A DNA stretch of 64,000 nucleotides from Cladopsammia gracilis (lineage: Eukaryota; Cnidaria; Anthozoa; Scleractinia; Dendrophylliidae), in contig JAJGOT010000021.1 of assembly GCA_022457155.1 (NCBI GenBank), positions 584,001-648,000 on the forward strand. Direction: 5' to 3'. Under the pieces are notes generated by a model, which saw only the letters and a program-made list of their open reading frames with translations, searched no databases and had not been told where the DNA came from. The position numbers and the translations under genes were made by a program. This document shows positions 30,006-41,381 of the stretch, piece after piece (position 1 is the first letter of the stretch; the number at the start of each line of letters is the position of its first letter).

Positions 30006-30033
30006 TACAATTTTAGATAGAAAATTTCTAGAG

Positions 30034-30075
30034 ACAGTTACTCGAGTTTCACGCACTAAGCGATCATCAGACTGT
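30034..30075 (-). ncRNA. Hammerhead ribozyme, PLE5
   Basis: On the minus strand: stem I ACAGT/ACTGT, CTGATGA, stem II CGC/GCG with loop TTAGT, GAAAC, stem III ACT/AGT with a 2-nt CG loop, triplet GTA. The shortest of the four designs; the 2-nt loop makes it the least certain. Confidence 0.7.
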
Positions 30076-30319
30076 GCCGTTGGAGGCGGTAGAAATAAAA
30101 TTTAAACTAAATTAAGGAGGGCGGTCTGAATGATCCCGCTTCTGATTGGCTGCATAGAACTTATTTTCATGCCGGCATTTCGTAATCAACTCAGATCTCT
30201 TGTTGAGGAGTGATGACCTGTCGATAGTTAAGATGCATAGCTTCTCAGACAAACACAGATTGCATCGGGAAGGATGACCCTTGTAAGCGCTTGCTCGTTT
30301 AATAATGGACCATTTGATG

Positions 30320-30830
30320 GAGTAATCGGTGTCATTGTCCTTTAGATCCCAGATGTATTTTGTGTGACTGCGTCGTGCGAGTGTTTGCGGTGGTTGAACG
30401 AAAGCTTGTGGTTGTTGTACCTTGTTTTGAAACTATGTTCTGTCATTCCGATATAAACCTTTGTATCACCGGAAGTAGTGGTGGCATCGGCTTGATAGAT
30501 AATACTACCGGCAAGACACGCGCCATCGAGAGGGCAAAGGTCCTTGTTTCTGCAGTTACATTTGTTAGTTTCCATGTTAGTGTTAGTATTGTCATTTGCT
30601 AGGATTTTTGCGTTGTGGCGTTTGATGATGTTTTCCATGTTACTTGTGCAGCTATAGCTGACTTTCACATTGTTTCTGTTAAACAGCTTGTGGAGAGTGT
30701 GTGTTTTAGGGAAATGTTTATCGATCAAGCAAAGGAACGATCTAGCAACATTCGTCTGGGCATTTTCGCTGAAAGGTGGGTTAAACCAAATGATGTTTCT
30801 TGGTCTGTTTCTGTTTCTGGCTCTTGTTTT
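30320..30830 (-). pseudogene. PLE5 RT C-terminus and GIY-YIG endonuclease
   Basis: The frame shows IIWFNPPFSEN, IDKHFPKTHTLHKLFNRN, the Cys-rich CNCRNKDLCPLDGAC segment and the GIY-YIG core KVYIGMTEHSFKTRYNNH. It then drifts out of frame at about 30345 (HDAVTQNTSGI). RT motifs A-C are missing. Confidence 0.82.
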
Positions 30831-30967
30831 GTTCCCGCTTCTCGTATATTGGATGTGAGGGTCAAGAGTCCAGCTCCAATGTATTTGCTGGTTTATTCGC
30901 TCGACGTTTTGACCATAACGGTCTTCATCAGGAGCATCTCAGGTATATACTAACTGTTACAACATTC

Positions 30968-31106
<139 letters not shown>

Positions 31107-31719
31107 GCTGAGCCTAACAGCGTCGCTCTCTGAACAGAAAGCAATTCTCAAAAACAGAATTATGCGACCGTCTGCACAGTACATGTTTTTCGACTGTACG
31201 AAAGTTCACAAAAACAACTTTTTCTCCGTCTACAATAACTAGTACGACTACTTTCTGAATCAAATACACGTGTTGCTTATCAAAAATTGCCCGAGAAACT
31301 GATTTGGAAATCAAAATTGCAAAAAAAAATACACAAACATATTTGCATAAGGCCACGCGAGTGAAGTTAGAACAAAATTTAAGTCTTGTTTTGTTTACAT
31401 AAAATCGCTTTTCAACCTATGTAATGAATGAACAAGCACATAGAAATGGACAACACAATCTTCTTTCGAAAAATTTTATTGAAATCTCCATAAGTTTCTG
31501 TTTAAAAGCAAAACGCGAACCATTTATAGCGCATCGGGGCCGAGCTGTCTTGGATGAAAGAAATCACGAAACGACTGAATTTGAACACGTTTTAATTTAT
31601 AAACAATTTTCCAAAACTAACAAGACACAAAGAAAAAGTCACAACGTTCGAGCCTGCCAATCCTGGACACAAACGAAATCCATGCAAACTTAAATCTAGG
31701 TATCCCCAAAACCAGAGGT

Positions 31720-32401
31720 TTTAAGCTGGCAGCACTGAATATAACTAGTTTGCCAAAAAATATAGACCAACTTAGGACTTACATGCTCAACGAGCCAGTT
31801 GATATTCTTGCTATCAATGAAACCCGGTTAGATGGTACCATAGGTAATAATGAAATTGGCATACCCGGATATGTACTTGAAAGAAATGATCGCAATAGAC
31901 ACGGGGGGGGGGGGGGGGGGGGGTGTGGCGCTTTACATTAGAAATGTTATCGAGTACGAACTTGATAATACGTTACAATTAGATAATCTGGACTTGGAAT
32001 GGCTCTGTACAAAAGTTAAAAAGCCCAAAACAAAGCCTTTCTTGGTGGTAACGTGGTATAGACCACCTAGTTCACCAATAAGTATAATGGATAAATTTGA
32101 AAGTCTTTTGGAGGATCTTGAATCACAGCAGGTTAAAATTAATATTATAGGCGATATTAATTGCGATATAAGCGCCTGCCCCCTCGAACATCACACGTCT
32201 CGATTACTTGTAATTTGCAACACTTTCCAATATGAGCAACTTATCAAAGAATCTACAAGAGTGACAAAGGACACATCAAGTGTGATCGATCTTTTCCTAA
32301 CAAACGATGCCCAAAAATTCTCCAAATGTGGAGTTTCCGAAATTGGAATAAGCGATCACAACCTAATATACGCAATGAGAAAATTGTCCTCTTTGAAATA
32401 A
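31720..32401 (+). pseudogene. LINE APE endonuclease domain
   Basis: Visible motifs: NITSLPKNIDQLR, the catalytic Glu in ILAINETRLD, TWYRPPSS, GDINCD, TSSVIDLFLTN and the catalytic His in GISDHNLIY. The reading frame crosses a run of about 20 G near 31904-31923 where it shifts. The domain would nick target DNA. A linker with WESIEHHC, VCNHHAPVRRKRV and PWLTPKLK follows at 32470-32680. Confidence 0.85.
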
Positions 32402-32689
32402 GCATAACCCGAAAATAATCGAGACAAGGCAATTTAAAAATTTTGATTAAAACGAATTTAGACGAGATCTCATGTTGATCCCCTGGGAGAGTATCGAACA
32501 TCATTGTAATGATCCAGATTCTGCTTGGCTCATTTGGAAAGAAACATTCCTCTCTGTTTGTAACCACCACGCCCCTGTAAGACGAAAAAGGGTGCAAGCT
32601 AGATCATCTCCTTGGCTGACTCCAAAATTGAAAACTGAAATGTTTTTACGAGACAAGTATAAGAAAATAGCAAGTTGACTTAAGGTGGT

Positions 32690-33530
32690 TCGATACAGTT
32701 TTCTGGAGACCACACCAACATTTCTCAATCGGCTTTTAAGAGGTCTTTTCCAAGTCAAATCAACGTGAAATTTTCACCACTAACTAGTTTTGAATTGAAG
32801 TTTGGCAAGATATATTTTCTGGTAAAATCGATATTACCATGACGACGATAAACAAGAAACTTAGAAATCAGTAAAAGTGAAATTTAGCGCGTTTAAGATT
32901 TCGCATTGAAAATCCCACATAGGCATCTTAAAATATGGTATATGGCATATATATTTTGCAAGAATAAAAACAAATCTGTATGTTTGAATTAAAATAAATC
33001 GCAATAACATTACAAACCTTTCTATTTGTGTTCTGGTATTAAATTGATCGAGAGATTAACACTGGTTTTGTGCAATTACTTAATGATAACGTCAAAAAGT
33101 AGCTTGATGTTATGTTTGTAAACCTTGAACGTTTTGTTTACTTTCTCTTTTGCGATCTTGAGAACTACCTTTTTTCCTAACATCACTTCATGTGCAATTT
33201 TTGGGTAATTTTCGATTTAAGTGGCTTTTGCAAAAATCTTAGAAACGGCTCGATGGATTTTTTTAAAACATTCACTGTGCATGCTTACCGATGTGCAAAA
33301 TATTATCTGAAAGTTTCATTGGCATTGATTCACTGGAACGCCTTTAAATTGAAAGATGAAGACGACGTACGAAACGGCCGCAAAAATGGCGTTACAAATT
33401 TATTTTTTAAGTTATTCTCAGTAATGATTTCAAATCAATGCGCGACGGCAGAGACCAGGCTCGAACCACCGACCTTCAGGTTGAAAGTCCGACGCGCTAA
33501 CCACTAGACCACCGTGCCGCCCATAGATAG
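32690..33530. other. Insertion or replacement within the LINE, ends with SINE head
   Basis: AT-rich sequence without LINE homology replaces the RT N-terminal region. It ends at a tRNA-like head (33444-33521, minus strand). Confidence 0.5.
33444..33521 (-). other. tRNA-like SINE head
   Basis: Box A GTGGTTAGCGCG and box B GGTTCGAGCC lie in a 78-nt segment whose ends (GGCGGCA and TGCCGTC) nearly pair. Without a clean cloverleaf it is more likely SINE than tRNA. Confidence 0.6.
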
Positions 33531-33559
33531 AAAACAAATAACAGCTGTGGATGACGTAC

Positions 33560-34494
33560 TGTCAGATAGTTGTGAAATTAAATGTAGAATACCCTAAGGA
33601 TCGATACTGGGGCCACTGCTTTTCATTGTCTATATTAATGATCCACCTGCTTGTGATCTAAATTCCAGCGTACGTATGTATGCGGATGATACAAGTTTGA
33701 CTGTTGCTAATGCCAATGAAAGCGTTCTAGAACAAAAATTAGATCACGATATGCATGAAGTACATAAATGGTTAAAAGCAAATAAGCTTAGCTTAAATGT
33801 CGTCAAAACAAAGTACATGATAATAGCCAGTCAAAATAAGATCAGAAACCTGGATTATCCTTTCCAAATTCAAGTAGATAATAAATCACTGAAAAGGGAA
33901 TTGACATATAAATATCTCGGAGTAGAGATAGATCAATCCCTTACTTCGAAAGAACATATAGACAAAATCAGTAAAAAGCTTTCGAGAGGAATTGGCGCGC
34001 TAAAAAGAGTAAGGCATCTCGTTCCAAATGAAACCCTGACTACAACGTATAATTCCCTTGTGCTGCCATATTTTGATTATTGTAGCGCAATTTGGGGAAC
34101 ATGTAGAAAGAGATTGTCTGATACAGTCCAATGCCTCCAAAACAGAGCTGCTAGAGTGATCACCTTTTCCAATTATGATAAACGTTCGGCTGAATTACTG
34201 GATGAACTAGTGTGGGATAATCTTGAAGAAAGAAGATCAAAACAATTAGCAATACTAATGTATAAAACGCTAAATGGAGGCAATCCAAATTACCTGACAA
34301 ATTTGTTTGAAAATACAAACATTATCCATTCTTACAACCTGAGAAATTCATCAAAAAATTTGTTTGTGCCTAGACCAAACAGCGAAGCTGGCAAAAACAA
34401 CTATCAGTATAGAGGCTCTGTACTTTGGAATAGCCTTTCCAGTAATGCTAAAACTCAGCCGGACGTTACAGCTTTTAAAAACATAATTAAATGA
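33560..34494 (+). pseudogene. LINE reverse transcriptase C-terminal half
   Basis: The frame carries GSILGPLLFIVYIND, with a stop codon (TAA) where PQG would have Gln, the YADDTSL catalytic motif, KTKYMII, YKYLGVEID, LVLPYFDYCSAIWG and LQNRAARVI. This is typical of CR1/L2/Rex-like LINEs. Stops and the missing RT start make it inactive. Confidence 0.88.
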
Positions 34495-35158
34495 TACATT
34501 TTGAGAATAAATTTTTAGTACAAATAAAATTAACTTAGTGACCATGTTTTTACATTCTTATTACCTTAGTTAACTTATCAATTTTATTTCGTATTTTCTA
34601 ATAAATGAAGTAATTTATAGGCACGGCTCTCAGGAAGAGCATGAATGTATGAAAGGAGAAACCGTGGATAAATATAGATTCTGTATGTAGATTGATATCA
34701 ACATAAATTCCCATCGAAAAATGTCATTTGTTTTACCTTTCAGAAATTCTTTACATCTCCGCTTCTTCAGTGAGAAACATCCCGCATTGATTAAAACGCA
34801 TGAAGTTCCTCGAAGCAAGGTTTATCCCTGAAAGCTTTTTTTCTTCCACTATAGCGGCTTCTGAGTATCCCTTAATTAGTATCCCTGTTTAGAGTAGCAA
34901 ACCTTGAAAAAATGCAGGGAAATAACGACTTTATTTTGAATCAGTTTTCTCCACTAAACACAGCAAAACATCAAAAGTCTTTTCCCAGCTGACGTGATAT
35001 TTGGCCGTGTAGCCGCGCGAAAAACAAAGCCTCGCTTTGATTTCAAAATTTGTAGGATCCCGGATGCTACGCGACGTCATACGCGCCCGCGAAGGGCATA
35101 GGTTTTATGAGTATGGGGCTCCGCAGGAGGCCTTCGGCCCGCGAGGGCTCCACTTTTA

Positions 35159-35995
35159 TGTAACTGCAAGACTTTCTGTTTCTGTCCCACTTTTAGTTTT
35201 TATCTTTTTGGCTTTTATGTCATTATTTGCAGTTTTTGAACAACTGGTCACTTCAGTCTCGCCATTACTTCATTACATGGCAAATTTGGCGACCTTGCTT
35301 TCAAACATTCAGTACAAGGAATATCCAGGATGGCACTTAAAAGGAATATCCAAGAATGTGCCGAAAATATTTCATTGGCACTTAATCCTAGTTGTTTAGA
35401 GTTTTATGATTTTCCAAATCCCGTTTGATTCGTTCCTGAGATCATAACTTGTCTACAGCAAGGATAATCTTTTGTTCTTTTAAATATGAATATTTAGGGT
35501 ATGATAGTCAGGCGAGACGGCGCTTTATTATCGATGTTATTTATTGTGGTAGCTCGGGATATTTCGTTTCCATACCTTGTAATATTTCAATTTTTTGACA
35601 GATCTTGTAAGAAGTGTCTTTAAAACTTCCCATTTGCCAACGCTTTATCTTTTGTTTACTGTATGTGACATCTCATTGTAGCAGTTGCTGTGAAGTTCAA
35701 GGAATGTATTTACAATTTGTTCCTAAAAATTCAAACGCTGCTGAAGTGTTTCTTTCCTATGCATCATAATTTTTAATTTTGCTGGAAAGGTTGATCTGTT
35801 TGCCAAAGGTCTATATCGGTAGCTTGGCGTAATAACTCGTGGCGGAGCACACGAGTTGTAAATCCGGCTTTGACTTTTGTTCTTTTTTTTCGTGTCACAT
35901 TGGCGCATGCAAATTTATGTACGCATATTTAAGTCTATGTCGACGACAATATGGCTTTCGGCCATGAAATACATACCGTAAAATCTCTCCGTGTG
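35159..35995. other. Spacer including a fragment of repeat R2
   Basis: About 35580-35860 resembles 11640-11900 (repeat R2, copy 2). The rest has no supportable gene. Confidence 0.5.
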
Positions 35996-36025
35996 TTGAC
36001 TCGAGAAGCAGGCCTACTCTGGGAC

Positions 36026-36145
36026 CTTAAGTCGCCTTAAGTCGCCTAAAGTCGCCTTAAGTCGCCTAAAGTCGCCTTAAGTCGCCTAAAGTCGCCTTAA
36101 GTCGCCTTAAGTCGCCCTTTGTCGCTTCAGGTCGCCTGAAGTCGT
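36026..36145. repeat. 10-bp minisatellite, left end of TIR element
   Basis: About ten tandem units alternating CTTAAGTCGC and CTAAAGTCGC, continuous with the TIR. Confidence 0.95.
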
Positions 36146-37773
36146 TAGGCTTAAAAAAGGCCTACACACCTTAAAATTGCCCTAAAAGGTTTCACTTTTA
36201 CTATTTCTTGAATATATAATAATTTTATTGCCCGAAATCTCTTTGTTAGTTCCCATATATGATTATATACTGCAAGGGTATGGCCCCATGCAGTAAAACA
36301 CCATGCTTCAATAGTCATGCACCATGCCCTAGTTGCTTCAATTATATTTGCTGAACCCTATAAAGGATGGACCATTTTATTTTTGAGGGGGGGGGGGGGG
36401 GGAGGGGAGCAAATACCAAGAAAAAAAATTCACGCACAGATAAAGTATAGAAAAGAATGGAAAAATCACAAAAATAATTCTTGAACAGCCTCAAGATGGT
36501 AAAAAAAAAAAATAATGCTTGCTAAAACAAAATGCCCAACCCCCCACCCCTAAAAATAAAATGGTCCATCCCCAAGGAGGGTACACTCATTCATCTTCAA
36601 AACATTGACAGCTATTTCTATAGGTTTACTTATATTTCATGGACAAAGTGTTGCTGAAAGGATGAAGTTGTGACTTATATTATAATCAACATTTACATGT
36701 AATATGAGCAACATCATAAAAAAGAAACACTGCTGATCAGCAGTCAATACTGATATACTGTAATGGTGCAGGCATTCCTTCACCTTCAGGGTATTATAAC
36801 AACAGTGAGAGCTGTTTTGGATCACTAAGATCACAATAATTTGAAAAATATTTTGGGGTTAAGCCCAATTATTGCTTATCACTTTTACATTGAGCAAGTA
36901 AGCTTGAAAAGATCATGAGCTTAACCAAAGGCAATGTAACTGTATACAAATGTACTTAACTTTTAAGCTTACTTACCCAACGTGAAAGAGCAACCAAAAA
37001 TGGGCCATTTCTCCCGCATACAACCTCTAAGCTGCGTTCTAGCCATCCAACATTATTCTATTTACAACCAATCGTAGCTGAACGTTTGAAAACTTGAAAC
37101 TTCTTTACAACTTGTAAGCTTATATGTCATCTTCTTGACAGCTTGATGAAGCAAAGAGTTTAAATCAACCTATACGCTCAAGATTGCAAAATTTGCGTTG
37201 ATTATGTTACTATGATGGCTCTCTGTCACAAAGGTCAAAAGGATTTCTTGTTATCAACCATTAAGCAGGAATGTGCAAAGGATTTGCAGCTGCTTCCAGC
37301 AGGAAAATTTGCCTCACTCGAGCAAACATGGCTGCCACATGTTTTGACCACGTGACTTCTTTTTTTAACATGGATGCCCACGCGCGCGGGCGCGCGGGCG
37401 CGCGCGCACAACAAAGCCAAAGCTGAAGTGTTGCTGTTGTTGAAATTGAAACACTTTCCTACTTTACAGTACAGCCTGACTAGGCTTCGTGGCTCCCTTT
37501 AGGCTACCACTCACGTGCTTTACCTTCGTGGCGTAGATTGTCAATCAAGCTAGCCTGGAATTTTTGAAATCGTTCTTGTAGCCATTGACTGGCTTCCCGC
37601 CTGTATTGCGAAAAGAAAACTAATTCCGACAACTCAGTTCAAGGTAAGGTAGATGTAAATTTCTGAAATTTATTGGTTAAGCGAGCGCGGGAGCTAGTCG
37701 CGCGGGGGAGGAAAAGAAACGCGTGAAGCATGGAAACCATCTACGATTGGAAAGGAATTCTGGGAGAATCAAA
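36146..37773. other. Interior of TIR element upstream of the small gene
   Basis: A G-run (about 36388-36402), an AT-rich middle and a CG-rich tract near 37380-37405. The 37560-37760 part probably includes the promoter of the small gene. No coding frame is credible. Confidence 0.4.
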
Positions 37774-38277
37774 ATGGCGGACGCCAATGTAAATATTGTC
37801 AACTCTTTCATTTGCTGTGCATTCGTTTGTGATCCATTATTTTCTGGAAATTTTTGAGGTAATAATTAACTTCTACACCGGTAAATCTGTCAACAGCCTC
37901 ATCAGTAACACTATTTAGTTTTGTTTTGACAGGTTAAATTAAAATGTTGCCAGGTGGAAAAGTGTGAGAGCATTTCGGGCCTAGAAGCAGAACTAATCAA
38001 CCGTACTAGAAAGTCTCCTACGAGGGTTCGGTTCCCTGTCAGTGGAAAATCCAAGTTTTCAGGAGCCGGACAAATAGTTGGAGAAAATGGGAAAGATGCC
38101 CTATTGAGAAGGACCCTCGCTTACGATACCAAATATGATATTGGAATATTCTATTGGACTAAGGCAGGAGAACAACAAATTGGCTGGGTGCCTGACCAAA
38201 CAGTTTTGGATGTCGTTTGCCAAGCTTTCGAGCCAAAATTGACTGTGCAACTGCCACAACAATGGCAGATAAATTAA
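37774..38277 (+). CDS. Small two-exon gene of unknown function inside TIR element
   Basis: Exon 1 has ATGGCGGACGCCAAT (37774-37788) followed by a GT donor. Exon 2 begins at 37933 after TTTTGACAG and stays in frame to a TAA at 38275-38277. The predicted product is about 119 residues: an N-terminal Cys pair (KCCQVEKC), a basic RTRKSPTRVRFPVSG stretch, then a compact domain with GENGKDALLRR, YDIGIFYWTK and GWVPDQTVLDVV. There is no signal peptide or membrane segment. I do not recognise the family. Codon texture and splice logic look real. Whether it is a host gene with the element grown around it, or cargo, is open. Confidence 0.55.
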
Positions 38278-39009
38278 CCAAATTTATGTAATATGTGAAA
38301 TCGAGAAGTGATTTTTAATTAACTAATTCGATGCCGTTGTTCATTGTTGTATAAATAAGTCAAGGAAAATGTATGTTAGTTTGATTCCGATCAGGTACAT
38401 TTGTATCCATTTTTAAGTGAAAAAGTTGGATTTTTTTTCCAAGATTTTGTTTGGCAGTGTATATGATCTTTATATTTTTGTATGATTATTGTTTTTATTG
38501 CAATATCTTAAAAAACATTTAAGCAGCTAACTGAATTTTTCTCATTCTAGATAAGTAATATTGTTCCTGCCTCTTGTTTGGTTAATTAATGTTCATAATA
38601 CAATTTAGCATTCATATTATTTATATAATGTTGTTGTTGTTGTCATTGTAATAATTTGAATCTCAGTATAGCTAAAAGGGGCTTTAAAATCTGGAAACTG
38701 GAGATTTACGGTCACTTAAGTCTATCTGAGACCAAGTGAACTGATTGTGATAATTTTGTTTATTGAAATATGAGACAAACTATCATGAATGCCAGGATTC
38801 ATGTCAGGACTCAAGCTGTAGCCCTAACCCTAACTCTATGTCTAACCTGAACTGGAGTCCTTGGTCGCAAAGTCCTGACTCAATCGGACCTGGCTTGAAT
38901 CCTGTCTCATATTTCTCTCCAGAGACCAGTGGCTTGGTATTTAGGTATAGTGATGAAGAGACTGTCAATAACTTTTGTTTCATCACTTTTTAGAAACACT
39001 TTTTTGTTG

Positions 39010-39180
39010 CCTGAAGTTGCCTTCAGTCACCTTAAGTCGCCTTAAGTTGCCTTAAGTCGCCTTAAGTCGCCTAAAGTCGCCTTAAGTCGCCTAAAGTCGC
39101 CTTAAGTTGCCAATATTTTAAACTAATTTTTCCTTAAGTCGCCTTAAGTCGCCTTAAATCGCTTAAAGTCGCCTAAAGTT
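39010..39180. repeat. 10-bp minisatellite, right end of TIR element
   Basis: Tandem CTTAAGTCGC/CTAAAGTCGC units with some TTGC variants, in the same strand orientation as the left array although the outer TIRs are inverted. Confidence 0.95.
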
Positions 39181-39209
39181 ACGGCGACTTAAGGTCCCAG
39201 AGTAGGCCT

Positions 39210-40285
39210 AGAAGCAAGATAAAGAACTACAGCGTACAATTGCACACTTTCAAGACAATTCAAGGCGTTCATGGATGGATAGGACCGTTTGATATTGTTT
39301 TCGACGCTTACTCATGTGTGAGATTTTTGCTCTGGCAAGTTCTGTGTTTTATATATTAAACTTACCATTTGCTTAGCGATCGAGCTCTGGGTCGAGCTTA
39401 AGTGTCAGCTACTGAATCTAGTGAATGCAGACGAGTGTAGTCTTACTTTTAAACCCATGCATACGTGAAAGCATGATGAACGGGTTATCGCAACGGTGTT
39501 TAAATAAAATCCACTCTCTCACTCACTCACTCACTCACTCACTCACTCACTCACTCACTCACTCACTCACTCACTCGCTCCTTCCATCAGCTGTAATGCT
39601 TTGTTATGAACACGTTTCGTAACAGTAATTCAACGTGAATCCAACGATAACAATAATTAATTTGTTGTAAACGAATATAGAAAACAATAAGCTTACAGAT
39701 GTTTCGCATTTGGAGTTTTTAGTGCAACATTTAAATCGATCTAAAAGGATTTTGCAACGTAAATACGCGTTCTGATGCGTGTCTAGCTTAAAATAATAAA
39801 ATTTAGTTGTTAGATAGTATTGTGTTTTTGTACAGCGCAGTGGATTGAGTTTGTGGCTTAGTTCCGGGCGGCCCAAGTTCGACTCTCCATAAAGTTTTTT
39901 TCCCCCTTTTTTTCTTTTTTCCAACTGGACATTATGAAAGTTATGTACATTTTTTTCGTTCGTCAAAAATCCTTATGTTTAATTTAATTTATAACCGTAC
40001 ATCCTGTGCCCAAGTTCAGGAGTTGCCATAAAGCCATTATGGTAACAACCGGGAGGGCACATTGTATACATAATTATATATGAATATAAATATATTTTTA
40101 TCGAACAGTGTGAGTGTGAAAACGTAAGCTTTACGCGTTAGCATTTCTTCTTCTCGGCTTGGCTCTTAGGATCCTTTGATTAGACATAATTTCAAGCTTA
40201 TGTTTCTCCGTAAAAGAACTCAAATCACTCGGGAATCAATGCTGCAATGAGTTAAAGGCGCCACGAGTTCAAGCTGTGTACATCT
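39210..40285. other. Spacer with (CTCA)n microsatellite
   Basis: A CACT/CTCA tetranucleotide run lies at about 39513-39577. No other feature is supported. Confidence 0.5.
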
Positions 40286-40289
40286 TCTA

Positions 40290-40800
40290 GTTATGTATGT
40301 TCTTGCGCACTGTACTCCCAGTGGATATTTTCACTCTGTGACAATACAATTTGCGATACCTGTTATAAAAGCATCTTCCTATTATGCAGCAAATTGAAAA
40401 CGGAAATATTGAAGGAAAACCAAGTGCATCTAGATAAAATAGAGAAATTCGCCTGTACGTTGGTAAGCCATGACTTAAAAACTTAAAAGAATAGCCTGCC
40501 TAGAAAGGCGCCACCACGTAAAATGTCTTTGAACATGAAGTGAACAGTGCACGGCTTATCCTCTCAAACTCGCTAAAAAGCGCGTGCAAGCTCTCCACGT
40601 TAGCTCTCAATATTTGTCTCATTAACATACGCGCCTCATTCTTTAATCGAGATCAGGCCACAAAAAATATCAATTTCGAATAATGAAATCGCATAGCACA
40701 ATTAGCTTTCTCTAAACAAAAATAGAGCCCGATAAGCTAGACACTCTTTTTGCAATGCTGTTTTTAACTCTCGGACGTATAATTTTTTTAAAAGCATTCA
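40290..40800 (+). repeat. Dispersed repeat R2, copy 3
   Basis: Collinear, diverged match to 11880-12200: TGTACTCCCAGTGGATATTTTCAC, CTATTATGCAGCAAATT, ATANGCGCCTCATTCT, GCACAATTAGCTTTCTCT. Frames are not conserved between copies. Confidence 0.7.
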
Positions 40801-40804
40801 TTAT

Positions 40805-41230
40805 TAACCCATGCCGCCCTCAGTAGCTGTTTACTTATTCTTGAGACACATTTTGATAAAGTTTGGCGACAATCGCTTGCTATGGTAACGAGATATGACG
40901 CCATAAGTAGCATGAGGTCAAGCCATTCTTCTGTGAAAAACATAAAACGTTACCAAAACTGAAGCATCAAAATGTTTAATTTTATGAGATTTTACAATTC
41001 TAGCGAAATGTATTTGCAATTTCCCTCATTTCTACGATAACTTTGACTTTTGGTAAAATCCAAGTTGGCGGCTCTCTTGGCGGCCATTTTGGAAGACATC
41101 TCGACCCCCAGCAGTGCCATAACCCATAATTTCAACTTCGCCTTGCTGGCAGTGGGGTCAAACTTTGGTCTGTAATAAAATTTCAAGAAGGTGCAATCAG
41201 CAAAATCTAGAATCTGTGACAAAGTAATCC
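40805..41230 (-). repeat. Dispersed repeat R1, copy 2
   Basis: Inverted relative of 9725-10110, sharing AGTAGCTGTTTA, ATGGTAACGAGATATGACG and AGCATCAAAATGTTTAATT. Confidence 0.7.
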
Positions 41231-41381
41231 CATTCTAAATCTAGAAGATTTTACTGTATTTGTTGGGTAACCATTGCAGATAGTGGGAACAGGACCTATT
41301 AAATATAGATGCATATTGCATGCATTGCAGTCAGGCAGGGTGATCATATCCTTAATTCTCATGACCTCTCTGATTGATTGA

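Larger units (their letters stand above)
31643..34688 (+). mobile_element. Degenerate non-LTR retrotransposon (CR1/L2-like LINE)
   Basis: An APE-type endonuclease region (31720-32400) and the C-terminal half of an RT (33560-34494) are present. Between them, 32690-33530 is unrelated sequence with a tRNA-like SINE head, and the RT fingers and motif A are missing. It lies inside hairpin repeat H copy B. Confidence 0.82.
31107..35158 (+). mobile_element. Hairpin repeat H, copy B, split by a LINE
   Basis: The left part (31107-31642) matches 20041-20680 and the right part (34689-35158) matches 20680-21300 of copy A. Between them is a non-LTR retrotransposon of about 3 kb. The end hairpin is degenerate (GGAGGCCTTCGGCCCGC). 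More diverged than copies A and C. Confidence 0.8.
36010..39209. mobile_element. 3.2-kb TIR element with minisatellite ends and an internal gene
   Basis: The termini are inverted repeats starting AGGCCTACTCTGGGACC, flanked by direct repeats AGAAGC (36004-36009 and 39210-39215). Just inside each end the TIR passes into a 10-bp minisatellite (CTTAAGTCGC/CTAAAGTCGC; about 36026-36145 and 39010-39180). The interior holds a small two-exon gene (37774-38277). No transposase is recognised. A 6-bp duplication is uncommon and the superfamily is unclear. Confidence 0.75.

Noticed and set aside
36010..39209. CRISPR-like direct repeats
   Set aside because: Units are 10 bp without unique spacers and the sequence is eukaryotic; these are minisatellites. 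The same applies to 951-1225 and 43905-44420.
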